From: Rhizobium vallis
GTDB lineage: Bacteria; Pseudomonadota; Alphaproteobacteria; Rhizobiales; Rhizobiaceae
NCBI RefSeq assembly: GCF_003985155.1
Contig: NZ_ML133696.1
Location: forward strand, 1 to 64,000
Length of the DNA: 64,000 bases
Reading direction: 5' to 3'
The translations under genes and the position numbers were made by a program. The notes under the pieces are model-generated. The model saw only the letters and a list, made by a program, of their open reading frames with translations. It made no database searches and was not told the origin of the DNA. Shown one piece after another: positions 45,286 to 53,351 of this stretch; the stretch's first letter is position 1, and each line of letters begins with the position of its first letter.

Positions 45286-45518
45286 GTTTGCCGTTCCCGC
45301 GAAAGAAAAATCGCGAATCAGCCGGCCGGCACGCTTTTTCCGTTTCCCCGAAAGCCGTTCGATCTCCTGGCCGAAGGCTGAATCATCAGGAAGAACGGAA
45401 ATTTTCGGCCCTGGAACCGGATGAAAATTTGGGCGTTAGCCTCAAGTGATGAAGTGTTGAACAAATAGGCGGAAGCTTCTGGCATAGACAGCACAGCGAT
45501 CAATCATCGCGGTGGTTG

Positions 45519-45555
45519 TGCGTATATTTTGTGCAATTTGCATAAACTATGTGCA
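45519..45555. promoter_or_regulatory. two tandem NtrC-like enhancer sites
   Basis: Two 17-base sites, TGCGTATATTTTGTGCA (45519-45535) and TGCATAAACTATGTGCA (45539-45555), match the TGCACCAN3TGGTGCA pattern at 9 and 10 of 14 defined positions. Their starts are 20 bases apart, on one DNA face. They lie 230-270 bases from the glnII promoter and 57-93 bases before gstI, so they could activate glnII and repress gstI. Confidence 0.6.
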
Positions 45556-45611
45556 TCGTGCTATGGTTTTGGTGCCAAATGTTGATGCGCGAGCTGAATG
45601 GAGGCGATCTC

Positions 45612-45803
45612 ATGCCCACCGGTTTCCATCGTGAATCCGCAACGATCTACCAGTTTCCCGTCAGGCCGCCGCGGGCCGCCAGCCGGTTCGAACGCGCCCG
45701 GGTGATGGAACGCGAAGCAGCCGAAGTCTGCGATGCTGCGCTCGACAGCTGCTGGTATCATGACGAGGCGGTTCGCGAGACCGATCAGCCGACGAAATCC
45801 TGA
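45612..45803 (+). CDS. gstI: GstI-like translational inhibitor of GSII (DUF2735)
   Basis: A 63-residue basic/acidic protein (MPTGFHRESATIYQFPVR... start), the same length and divergent position as the R. leguminosarum gstI product that blocks glnII mRNA translation when nitrogen is plentiful. It belongs to DUF2735, found in Rhizobiales. GGAGG lies seven to eight bases before the ATG. Expression is likely repressed by NtrC bound just upstream, opposite to glnII. The identity is inferred from position, length and family. I could not align it to the published sequence. Confidence 0.85.
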   Translation: MPTGFHRESATIYQFPVRPPRAASRFERARVMEREAAEVCDAALDSCWYHDEAVRETDQPTKS

Positions 45804-45887
45804 TTTGCTGCTTCGCTCCGGAGCAGAATGCCGATAGGGCGGAGAGCGCCCGCGCATGGCGTGCTTGCTACGCCGTCGTGCGCGGAC

Positions 45888-46808
45888 TCAGCCGCCTAAA
45901 CCAAGCTTTTCCTTCACGACCAACGCACCATGTTCACTGACGACGCGGGCTGCGACGGCTGCAGCGAAGCGGGCGGCGGTGGGCGCATCGCCGGTTTCCA
46001 GATACCGGGAGAGGAAAGCGCCATTGAAACTGTCGCCGGCACTTGTCGTGTCGACCACTTTTTTCACCTTCTCGGCCGGAACGAAGCTCTCCTCGCCGCC
46101 GAAATTCAACCTGACGCCATCGGCGCCGTTCTTGACGACGATATTGACGGCGCCGAGCGCCTTATAGCGGTGGATGGTCGCCTCGATGGAATCGTCACCG
46201 AAATGCGCCGCCTCGTCGTCGAAGCTCGGCATGACGAGCACGGAGGAACGGGCGCCTTCGCTGATCGTCGCGTGCATCACGTCGTAGCTCGACCAGAGGC
46301 GGGGACGGATGTTGGGGTCGAAGACCACGAGCTTGCCGGCAGCCTTGGCGCGGCGGATTTCAGCCAGCAGCGTCGTCGCATCCTCCTGCGGCAGGATGGC
46401 GAGGGTGATGCCGGAGAAATAGACGACGTCGGCGCTTTCCACCGCCTCGCGCAGACTGTCGGGATCGGCGGCGAGGCTGCGGGCGGCCGAATTGTCGCGC
46501 CAATAGCTGAAGGATCGCTCCCCGTCCTTCAGGTTGATCATATAAAGGCCGGGTGTCTTGCCCCTGATCCGGCGGATAAGGCTCGTGCCGATGCCAGCCT
46601 TCTCGGCGAAGGCCACCATCTCATCCGACATGGCGTCGTCGCCAAGGGCGGTGAAATAATCGACGGACCAATCGGCGGAAAGGCAGGCGCGGGCATACCA
46701 GGCGGTATTGAAGGTATCGCCGGCGAAGCCTTTGCGCAGCAGGCCGTCGCCTGCCTGCGAGAGCTCCACCATGCATTCACCGATCGATAGAAACCGTCTT
46801 CCGCTCAC
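45888..46808 (-). CDS. kdgK: 2-dehydro-3-deoxygluconate kinase (PfkB family)
   Basis: Phosphorylates KDG to KDPG in uronate/gluconate breakdown. The 306-residue PfkB kinase opens FLSIGECMVELSQAGDGLL and has the PfkB signature DTTSAGDSFNGAFLSRYL with the catalytic Asp. GLYMINLKDGERSFSYWRDN is KdgK-typical. No aldolase or dehydratase gene is adjacent in the window. It is followed on the minus strand by nothing within 80 bases. Ribokinase-like alternatives (fructokinase) are less likely given the substrate-loop sequence. Confidence 0.9.
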   Translation of the reverse strand: MSGRRFLSIGECMVELSQAGDGLLRKGFAGDTFNTAWYARACLSADWSVDYFTALGDDAMSDEMVAFAEKAGIGTSLIRRIRGKTPGLYMINLKDGERSFSYWRDNSAARSLAADPDSLREAVESADVVYFSGITLAILPQEDATTLLAEIRRAKAAGKLVVFDPNIRPRLWSSYDVMHATISEGARSSVLVMPSFDDEAAHFGDDSIEATIHRYKALGAVNIVVKNGADGVRLNFGGEESFVPAEKVKKVVDTTSAGDSFNGAFLSRYLETGDAPTAARFAAAVAARVVSEHGALVVKEKLGLGG

Positions 46809-46994
46809 CTGATCCTCCCGGCATCGGAGCGCCGCTGATCAACAGGACGCTCTATCGCTTTGAATTGACGCTGCATCCGCTGATACGCGGAGCCGGGCGG
46901 AGTGACAAGCGCCGATATCGTCGGAGCCGATCTCACGAGGAATGAAAAGCCCGCCTTCACGGACGAAGCGAAGGCAGGCGCGGGCGACGGAAGA

Positions 46995-47336
46995 TTATTC
47001 GTGGATGGTGTAGCTGCCGAGTTCGCAAAGATCCTGCGTGTCTTCGGTCGTGTCGAGGTTCGAATCCTCGTCGAATTCGAAGCGCATGTCGTATTTGCAG
47101 ACGGTTCGGCCATCGGCGATGGTGATGTTCACGGTCTCGCCAGGATTGAGAACGTTGTCGCCGAACACGTCTTCTTCCCAGCTGTTGACGCCCGTCGGCG
47201 AGCTGTAGAAGCGCGTCAGGACGGAATCGGTGCCGTTGGTAAGCTGGAATTTCAGATCTTCGGCATGCGACGATACGGCAGAGCCGGCGACGATCGCGGC
47301 TGCAAGCGCGATCAATCCAGATAGTTTCGATTTCAT
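46995..47336 (-). CDS. small exported protein with two cysteines
   Basis: A 113-residue protein with a Sec signal peptide (LIALAAAIVAGSAVSSHA). The mature domain has FQLTNGTDSVLTRFYSSP and the acidic stretch FEFDEDSNLDTTEDTQDLC, plus two Cys likely disulfide-bonded. The all-beta appearance and DNVLNPGETVNITI motif recur in rhizobial proteins of unknown function. I chose the MKSKLSG start. Acidic residues hint at metal binding, without proof. Confidence 0.65.
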   Translation of the reverse strand: MKSKLSGLIALAAAIVAGSAVSSHAEDLKFQLTNGTDSVLTRFYSSPTGVNSWEEDVFGDNVLNPGETVNITIADGRTVCKYDMRFEFDEDSNLDTTEDTQDLCELGSYTIHE

Positions 47337-47482
47337 ATATGCGTTCCCCACGACCCATGATTAGGCGGGGACGGGGATAGCATATCCGCATCTAAATCTT
47401 TGTTATCGGGGACTATAGATTCCGAAATAAGTGTGTTTCGGCCATTTCATCGTTAAGAGGACGTGACAGTTATTTAGAGAAG

Positions 47483-47507
47483 CGAAGGCCGCTTCATGCG
47501 GCCTTCG
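47483..47507 (-). terminator. terminator of the opp operon
   Basis: A perfect 10-bp stem CGAAGGCCGC / GCGGCCTTCG with a 5-base loop begins 7 bases after the oppF stop. TTCTCTAAATAA follows on the minus strand. Confidence 0.75.
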
Positions 47508-47513
47508 TTCCAT

Positions 47514-48500
47514 TCACGGTCTGTCCATATGATAGCAGGCCGCCTTCTGGCCGGGGCGGACTTCTTCAGTCGGCGGCATTTCGGTGCGACAAATGTCGGT
47601 CGCCTTCCAGCAGCGGGGAGAGAAGACGCAGCCTTTCGGCGGGTTGAGCGGCGAGGGCGGATCGCCCTGCAGGCGGATGCGGGTGCGCAGGCGCGCAAGC
47701 TTCGGATCCGGGATGGGTGCTGCGGAAAAGAGGGCCTGCGTATAGGGGTGGGCCGGATGATCGAAGACGGTGGCGCAGTCGCCAGCTTCCACCACTCTGC
47801 CGAGATAGAGCACCAGCACATCGTCGGAGATCAGGCGCACGACCGAGAGGTCGTGACTGATGAAGATCAGCGTCAGGCCGAATTCCTTGCGCAGCTTGCG
47901 CAGGAGCGTGATGACCTGGCCCTGGATCGAGACGTCGAGGGCCGAAACCGGCTCGTCGCAGACGATGAGCTTCGGCTTGGTGACGACTGCGCGGGCAATG
48001 CCGATGCGCTGCGCCTGGCCGCCGGAGAATTCATGGGGATAGCGGTTGATCATCTCCGGTACGAGACCGACGGCGGTCATGATCTCGCGCACACGCTCGG
48101 TGCGCTCGGCCTTCGTAAGCTTCGGCTCGAACACAGTGAGCGGCTCGGCGATGATGTCGCCGACCGTCATGCGCGGGTCGAGCGAGGCGATCGGGTCCTG
48201 GAAGATGATCTGCATGTCGCGGCGTGCGGCACGCATTTCCTCGTTCGTGAGATCGAGAAGATTGCGGCCCTGCCAGAGGATGCGGCCCTTTTGCGATTTC
48301 AGGAGCCGCAGGATGGACCGGCCGAGCGTGGATTTTCCGCAGCCGGATTCGCCGACGATGCCGAGCGTGCGGCCTTCGGCGAGATCGAAGCTGACATTGT
48401 TGACCGCGGTCAGGAAGATCGGCGGCTTGAACAAGCCCTTTGCCGGCAGTTCGAACTGGGTCGTCAGGTTCTCGACCCTCAGAAGCGATCGATCAGCCAT
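47514..48500 (-). CDS. oppF: oligopeptide ABC transporter ATPase OppF
   Basis: One of the two ATPases powering peptide uptake. The 328-residue protein has Walker A GESGCGKSTLGRS, the signature FSGGQAQRIGIAR, Walker B LIVCDEPVSALD, and the C-terminal Opp/Dpp extension with four Cys-like pattern (GCVFSPRCWKATDICR). It overlaps oppD by eight bases and is the last gene of the operon. Confidence 0.93.
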   Translation of the reverse strand: MADRSLLRVENLTTQFELPAKGLFKPPIFLTAVNNVSFDLAEGRTLGIVGESGCGKSTLGRSILRLLKSQKGRILWQGRNLLDLTNEEMRAARRDMQIIFQDPIASLDPRMTVGDIIAEPLTVFEPKLTKAERTERVREIMTAVGLVPEMINRYPHEFSGGQAQRIGIARAVVTKPKLIVCDEPVSALDVSIQGQVITLLRKLRKEFGLTLIFISHDLSVVRLISDDVLVLYLGRVVEAGDCATVFDHPAHPYTQALFSAAPIPDPKLARLRTRIRLQGDPPSPLNPPKGCVFSPRCWKATDICRTEMPPTEEVRPGQKAACYHMDRP

Positions 48501-49494
48501 GGTTCAGCAACTCCTCGCGACGGGGGAATGGATGGTAGCAGGCCGCACAGTGGCGCGGCGCAAGGGTCTCGAGGATGGGCGGACGGTCGATGCAATCGTC
48601 CTGGACCTGCGAACAGCGCGGCGAGAAATTGCAGCCCTTCGGCAGGTGCTGCAGGTTCGGCGGACGGCCGGGGATAACGACGAGGTCGTCGACATCCTGG
48701 TCCGGGCGCGGGATCGAGGCATGCAGCGCCGCGGTATAGGGATGGGCCGGATTGTCGAAGAGTTCGTCGACCGGGGCTTCCTCGACGATGCGGCCGGCAT
48801 ACATGACGGCGACACGGTCGGCGAGGCCGGCGACGACGCCGAGATCGTGGGTGATCATGATCAGCGCCGTGTTCATCTCGGCCGTCAGATCGTTGAAGAG
48901 ATCGAGGATCTGCGCCTGGATGGTGACGTCGAGCGCGGTCGTCGGCTCGTCGGCGATCAGGAGCTTCGGCTTGGTGAGCAGCGCCATGGCGATGACGATG
49001 CGCTGGCGCATGCCGCCGGACAGTTCGTGCGGATAGAGATGGAAGCGCCGCGTCGGATCGGGGATGCCGACACGCTTCAGCATGTCGAGGGCTGTCTCGG
49101 ATGCGGCGCGCGCCGTCAGGCCGCGGTGAACCTCCAGCTGTTCCGTCAGCTGCCGGGAGATCTTCAGGGACGGGTTTAAGGCGGTCATCGGGTCCTGGAA
49201 GACCATGGCCATGTCCTTGCCGCGGATCTGGTCGAGCTGGCGCGGCTTCAGCGACAGCACGTCCGTGCCTTCGAGCCGCGCCTGTCCCGTCGTCCTGCCG
49301 TTCTTGGCAAGAAGGCCCATGATGCCGAGGAAGGTCTGGCTCTTGCCGGAGCCGGACTCGCCGACGATGGCGATGCGCTCGCCGCGCCGGACGGTGAGGT
49401 TCATGTTCGAGACCGCCTTCACCTCGCCGTCGGGCGTTGCGAAAGTGATCGAGTAATCCTCGAGTTCGAGGAGGATGTCTTTTTCTTGAAGCAT
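48493..49494 (-). CDS. oppD: oligopeptide ABC transporter ATPase OppD
   Basis: Second ATPase of the transporter. The 333-residue protein has Walker A GESGSGKSQTFLG, the signature LSGGMRQRIVIAM, Walker B LLIADEPTTALD, and the Opp/Dpp C-terminal Cys pattern (GCNFSPRCSQVQDDC). One base separates it from oppC, and it overlaps oppF by eight bases, so all three are co-translated. Confidence 0.93.
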   Translation of the reverse strand: MLQEKDILLELEDYSITFATPDGEVKAVSNMNLTVRRGERIAIVGESGSGKSQTFLGIMGLLAKNGRTTGQARLEGTDVLSLKPRQLDQIRGKDMAMVFQDPMTALNPSLKISRQLTEQLEVHRGLTARAASETALDMLKRVGIPDPTRRFHLYPHELSGGMRQRIVIAMALLTKPKLLIADEPTTALDVTIQAQILDLFNDLTAEMNTALIMITHDLGVVAGLADRVAVMYAGRIVEEAPVDELFDNPAHPYTAALHASIPRPDQDVDDLVVIPGRPPNLQHLPKGCNFSPRCSQVQDDCIDRPPILETLAPRHCAACYHPFPRREELLNHG

Positions 49495-49495
49495 T

Positions 49496-50413
49496 CTATC
49501 GATCCTTCGGGTCGAACGCGTCGCGCAGGCCGTCGCCGATGAAGAGCAGGCTGAGCAGCAGGGCCACGAGGAAGCTTGCCGGGAAGATCAGCAGCCAGGG
49601 CATGCTTTCCATGGCGTCGGTTCCCTCGGCGATCAGCGTGCCGAGCGAGGTCAGTGGTTCCTGCACGCCGAAGCCGAGATAGGAGAGGAAGCTTTCGGTG
49701 GCGATGATTTCGGGCACGGTCAGCGCCGCGAAGATCACCACCGGCCCGACGAGGTTCGGAATGATGTGCTTGACGATGATCTTGAACGGCCGCTGCCCGG
49801 ATGCGCGGGCCGCCTCGATAAATTCGCGGTGCTTGATCGACAGTGTCTGGCCGCGCACGATGCGGGCCATGGTCAGCCACTCCAGCGCGCCGATCGCAGC
49901 AAAGAGCAGGTAGACGTTGCGGCCGAAGATCACCATCAGCAGGATGACGAACAGGATGTAGGGAAGCGCATACATGATATCGACGAAACGCATCATGATC
50001 GCATCCAACCTGCCGCCGATATAGCCGGAGACTGCGCCATAGAGCACGCCTATGACGACGGAGACGACAGTCGCCGTCAGCGCCACGGCAAGCGAGACGC
50101 GGGTGCCGTAGAGCACGCGGGCGAGAAGGTCGCGGCCATTCGGGTCGGTGCCGAAATAATGGCCGGTCTCGATCGAGGGCGGGATGCGGAAGGCGGCCCA
50201 ATCCGGATCTTCATAGTTGAAGGGAATGAACCAGGGACCGAGGAAGGCTGCGAGGATCAACAGCGCCAGGACGGCGATCGAGAGCACGGCCGCCTTGTTG
50301 CGCCCGAGGCGGCGCAGCGCATCCTTGGTGAGCGAACGGCCTTCGGGCGCGAGACCCTCCGCCTCCAGAAGCTCCTGGGCAAGAAGCTCGCGTTTTGCGG
50401 GATTGAGGATCAT
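49496..50413 (-). CDS. oppC: oligopeptide ABC transporter permease OppC
   Basis: Inner-membrane permease with five to six helices in 305 residues. The N-terminal OppC-type extension (RSLTKDALRRLGRNKAAV) and the EAA-like loop (FIEAARASGQRPFKIIVKHI) are present. It overlaps oppB by four bases (ATGA). Confidence 0.93.
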   Translation of the reverse strand: MILNPAKRELLAQELLEAEGLAPEGRSLTKDALRRLGRNKAAVLSIAVLALLILAAFLGPWFIPFNYEDPDWAAFRIPPSIETGHYFGTDPNGRDLLARVLYGTRVSLAVALTATVVSVVIGVLYGAVSGYIGGRLDAIMMRFVDIMYALPYILFVILLMVIFGRNVYLLFAAIGALEWLTMARIVRGQTLSIKHREFIEAARASGQRPFKIIVKHIIPNLVGPVVIFAALTVPEIIATESFLSYLGFGVQEPLTSLGTLIAEGTDAMESMPWLLIFPASFLVALLLSLLFIGDGLRDAFDPKDR

Positions 50414-51333
50414 CGGTTTCTCACTTTCGGGTCCAGCCAGGCATAGGCGATATCGACCAGAAGGTTCAGGAAGACGATCAGCACCATGTAGAAGATGACC
50501 GTGCCGAGAACCATGCCGTAGTCGCGGTTCAGCGCTGCGTTGACGAAATAGCGGCCGATGCCGGGCAATCCGAAGATGCTCTCGACAACCAGCGAGCCGG
50601 TGAGAAGGTAGCTTGCCGCCGGACCGAGATAAGAAACGACCGGCATCAACGCAGGCTTCAGCGCGTGGCGCATCACAGTCAGCCGCGGGCCGATGCCCTT
50701 GGCCTTGGCGGTGCGAATGAAGTTCTGGTTCATCACCTCGATCATCGAGCCGCGGGTGATGCGCGAGATGCGGCCGGCATGCGGCAGGGCAAGCACGACG
50801 ATCGGCAGGATCAGGTATTTGATCGAGCCGTCACCCCAGCCGCCGACCGGAAACCACGCGAGATGGATGCCGAAGACGAGCTGCAGGATGGGCGCAATCA
50901 GGAAGTTCGGCAGCACGACGCCCACCAGGATGAGCGCGCCCAGAATATAATCCGGTGCCTTGTTCTGATAGAGCGCCCCAAGACAGCCGACGGCCACGCC
51001 GACGATGATGGCAATCAGGAAGGCAGCCGTACCGATGGTGAAGGTGTAGGGCAGACCGATCATGATCTGCTGGGCGACGGTGAAGTCCTCGCTGGCGAAG
51101 GAGGGGCCGAGATCGCCCCGCAGTAGGTCCGCGACATAGATCAGGTACTGCTGGATCAGCGGCTTATCGAGATTGTAGTGGATGGCAAGGTTCTTGAGGA
51201 TCACCGGCGGCAATGGCCTTTCGCCATCGAAAGGGCCGCCGGGGGCAAGGCGCAAAACAAAAAACGAAGCTGTCACGGCGATCCACATGACGGGGATCGT
51301 CGACAGAAGGCGACGGAGTGCGTATTTGATCAT
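50410..51333 (-). CDS. oppB: oligopeptide ABC transporter permease OppB
   Basis: The partner permease, 307 residues with six helices. The opening YALRRLLSTIPVMWIAVTAS and the EAA loop (QNFIRTAKAKGIGPRLTVMR) are typical of OppB. A strong hairpin lies between oppA and this gene. No clear ribosome site precedes the ATG, so translation may be lower than that of OppA. Confidence 0.93.
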   Translation of the reverse strand: MIKYALRRLLSTIPVMWIAVTASFFVLRLAPGGPFDGERPLPPVILKNLAIHYNLDKPLIQQYLIYVADLLRGDLGPSFASEDFTVAQQIMIGLPYTFTIGTAAFLIAIIVGVAVGCLGALYQNKAPDYILGALILVGVVLPNFLIAPILQLVFGIHLAWFPVGGWGDGSIKYLILPIVVLALPHAGRISRITRGSMIEVMNQNFIRTAKAKGIGPRLTVMRHALKPALMPVVSYLGPAASYLLTGSLVVESIFGLPGIGRYFVNAALNRDYGMVLGTVIFYMVLIVFLNLLVDIAYAWLDPKVRNR

Positions 51334-51343
51334 GGTCGTGGGC

Positions 51344-51374
51344 CGGTCCTTTCCGCAAGGCGCGGAAAGGACCG
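51344..51374 (-). promoter_or_regulatory. 13-bp hairpin between oppA and oppB
   Basis: A perfect 13-bp stem CGGTCCTTTCCGC / GCGGAAAGGACCG with a 5-base loop sits right after the oppA stop. In polycistronic binding-protein operons such hairpins stabilise the upstream mRNA and reduce downstream expression. No U-run follows, so it is probably not a full terminator. Confidence 0.65.
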
Positions 51375-51381
51375 TTTTCCC

Positions 51382-52962
51382 TTACTCTTTCATCGACAGC
51401 CAGCGGGTGCGGTGGATGTCCTGAATGTTGTCGACGAAGCCTTCGATCTTCGGAGAAACGACGTTCTTCGAGACATAATAGTAGATCGGCAGGGCGGCGG
51501 ATTCATCGAGCGCCAGCTGTTCGGCCTTCTTGAAGATTTCGGCGCGCTTCTTCAGATCGGTCTCGGCGTTGCCTTCCTTGATCAGCTTGTCGTAATCAGG
51601 GTTGGACCAGCGGCCGTAGTTCATCTGGACGCCTGTGACCAGGAGGTTCAGGAAGTTGTCCGGATCGTTATAGTCGGCGAGCCAGCCGGCGCGGCCGATT
51701 TCGACCTGTCCACGCTGCATCTGGTCGTAATGCACCTTGGTTTCGGCATTGACGAGTTCGACATCGACGCCGAGCGGCTTCCACATGGAAGCGATTGCGA
51801 CGGCGATGCGCTTATGGTTGTCATTGGTGTTGTAGCTGAGGACGGCGTGCAGCGGCTTGTCCGGTCCGAAGCCGGCGTCTGCCAGAAGCTTCTTGGCTTC
51901 TGCGACCTTATCCTTATAGGGCAGGTCCTTCCAGCTGACATAGGCCGGCTCGCCGTAATTCGCCGTGCCCGGCGGAACCCAGGAATAGGCCGGCAATTCG
52001 CCGGTGCCGAGGATCTGCGGACCGATCACTTCGCGGTTGATCGCCATGGAGAGAGCCTGGCGTACACGCTTGTCGCTGAAGGGCGGCTTCTGCGAGTTGA
52101 CGACATAGTAGTAGAGGCCGGAGAAGGGTGCGACATGCGCCTGGCCCGGCAGATTCTTCTTCATCCACTCGTACTGGTCGGTCGGGAAGTCGGTGAGGAT
52201 GTCGAATTCGCCGGCGCGGTAACGTTTCAGCGCGGCTTCCTGGTCTTCCAGCACGAAGAACTTGGCGCCGTCGATCTTCAGATCCTTAGTGCCGTACCAC
52301 TGGTCGTTCTTAACCGTCGTGACATGCGAGCCCGGAACCCATTCGACCGGCTTATAGGGGCCGTTGGTGACGATGTTGCCGATCTTGACCCAATCCTGGC
52401 CCTTCGCCTCGACGACATGCTTCGGCAGCGGATAGGCCGTGTAATGCATCAGGGCGTTCAGGAAGTAAGGCGTCGGATTTTCCAGGGTGATTTCGAGCGT
52501 CTTGTCGTCGATCGCCTTGACGCCGAGCTGGCTGAAATCGGTGATCTCACCCTTGTTGATCTTTTCGGCGTTCTTGATGGTGAACTGCAGATAGGCATAG
52601 TCGGCGGCGTTCTTCGGGTCGACGAGGCGCTGGAAGGCGAAGACGAAGTCTCCTGCCGTTACCGGCTGGCCATCGGACCACTTGATGCCGTCACGAAGCT
52701 TGAAGGTATAGACCTTGCCATCAGGCGAAATGGTCCAGCTTTCGGCCTGGCCGGGGACCGGATTGTCCTTGGCGTCCTCGGTGACGAGGCCTTCGAAAAT
52801 GTCGCCGGCGATGCGGTTCTCCCAATCGCCTGAAAGTTTCTGCGGATCGAGCGACTGCGGGTCGCCACCATTATGAATGTTGAGCGTGGCCGCGTGCGCC
52901 GAAAATGCCAGCAATGTGCCAAACATCGCAGAGGCAAGAAATTTTTTCGTAAATTGGTTCAT
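51382..52962 (-). CDS. oppA: oligopeptide-binding protein OppA
   Basis: Periplasmic receptor delivering peptides to OppBCDF. The 526-residue protein has a signal peptide (FLASAMFGTLLAFSAHA). The SBP_bac_5 landmarks are ATLNIHNGGDPQSLDPQKLS, KWSDGQPVTAGDFVFAFQRL and VRQALSMAINREVIGPQILG. AAAGGTGG precedes the ATG. First gene of an oppABCDF operon read leftwards. Specificity is unknown. Related rhizobial proteins bind murein peptides or other oligopeptides. Confidence 0.93.
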   Translation of the reverse strand: MNQFTKKFLASAMFGTLLAFSAHAATLNIHNGGDPQSLDPQKLSGDWENRIAGDIFEGLVTEDAKDNPVPGQAESWTISPDGKVYTFKLRDGIKWSDGQPVTAGDFVFAFQRLVDPKNAADYAYLQFTIKNAEKINKGEITDFSQLGVKAIDDKTLEITLENPTPYFLNALMHYTAYPLPKHVVEAKGQDWVKIGNIVTNGPYKPVEWVPGSHVTTVKNDQWYGTKDLKIDGAKFFVLEDQEAALKRYRAGEFDILTDFPTDQYEWMKKNLPGQAHVAPFSGLYYYVVNSQKPPFSDKRVRQALSMAINREVIGPQILGTGELPAYSWVPPGTANYGEPAYVSWKDLPYKDKVAEAKKLLADAGFGPDKPLHAVLSYNTNDNHKRIAVAIASMWKPLGVDVELVNAETKVHYDQMQRGQVEIGRAGWLADYNDPDNFLNLLVTGVQMNYGRWSNPDYDKLIKEGNAETDLKKRAEIFKKAEQLALDESAALPIYYYVSKNVVSPKIEGFVDNIQDIHRTRWLSMKE

Positions 52963-53351
52963 GGTGGGTCCACCTTTCTAGGCTTTGCGCCTTTATTAGA
53001 CATTTGTTCCCGGGTTTGACCTCTTACGTGCAGGTCAGCGCGCACCTTATCGCAAAGGCTTTGCGTTGCAACCCCAAATCCGGAGGGTAGTCTCCAGTTG
53101 TGGACAAGCCTATATACGTCTCCCCCTTGCCGGTTCGCGACGAGACGTTGCGGCGCCTTTCAGGCCATTCATAACGGCTTCACATGGTTGTCTTTTGTTG
53201 CGTCCGCTTTAGTGTGGCGGGCGCGAACTAAAGCGCGTCGCGATCCTTCAGATTCGCTCTCTGCGCTTTAGGTTTTTGTTTTCACGCATGTCGTTGCCGC
53301 AAAACCGCTGCACACTTTTGCGCGACATGCCTTAGTCGGGAGACGTAGCCG
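52963..53351. other. divergent intergenic region oppA / GH13 gene
   Basis: Besides the palindromic element at 53228-53330, the left part (52963-53220) should hold the oppA promoter. I see no further gene in it. Confidence 0.45.
53228..53330. repeat. nested palindromic element upstream of the GH13 gene
   Basis: Two hairpins lie in tandem. CTAAAGCGC at 53228-53236 pairs with GCGCTTTAG at 53263-53271. GCATGTCG at 53286-53293 pairs with CGACATGC at 53323-53330, enclosing a second matched pair CGCAAAA / TTTTGCG. I recall similar sequences in other rhizobial intergenic regions, but this is the only copy in the window. Confidence 0.55.

Noticed and set aside
51178..52833. Plus-strand frame over oppA
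   Set aside because: Antisense shadow of oppA.
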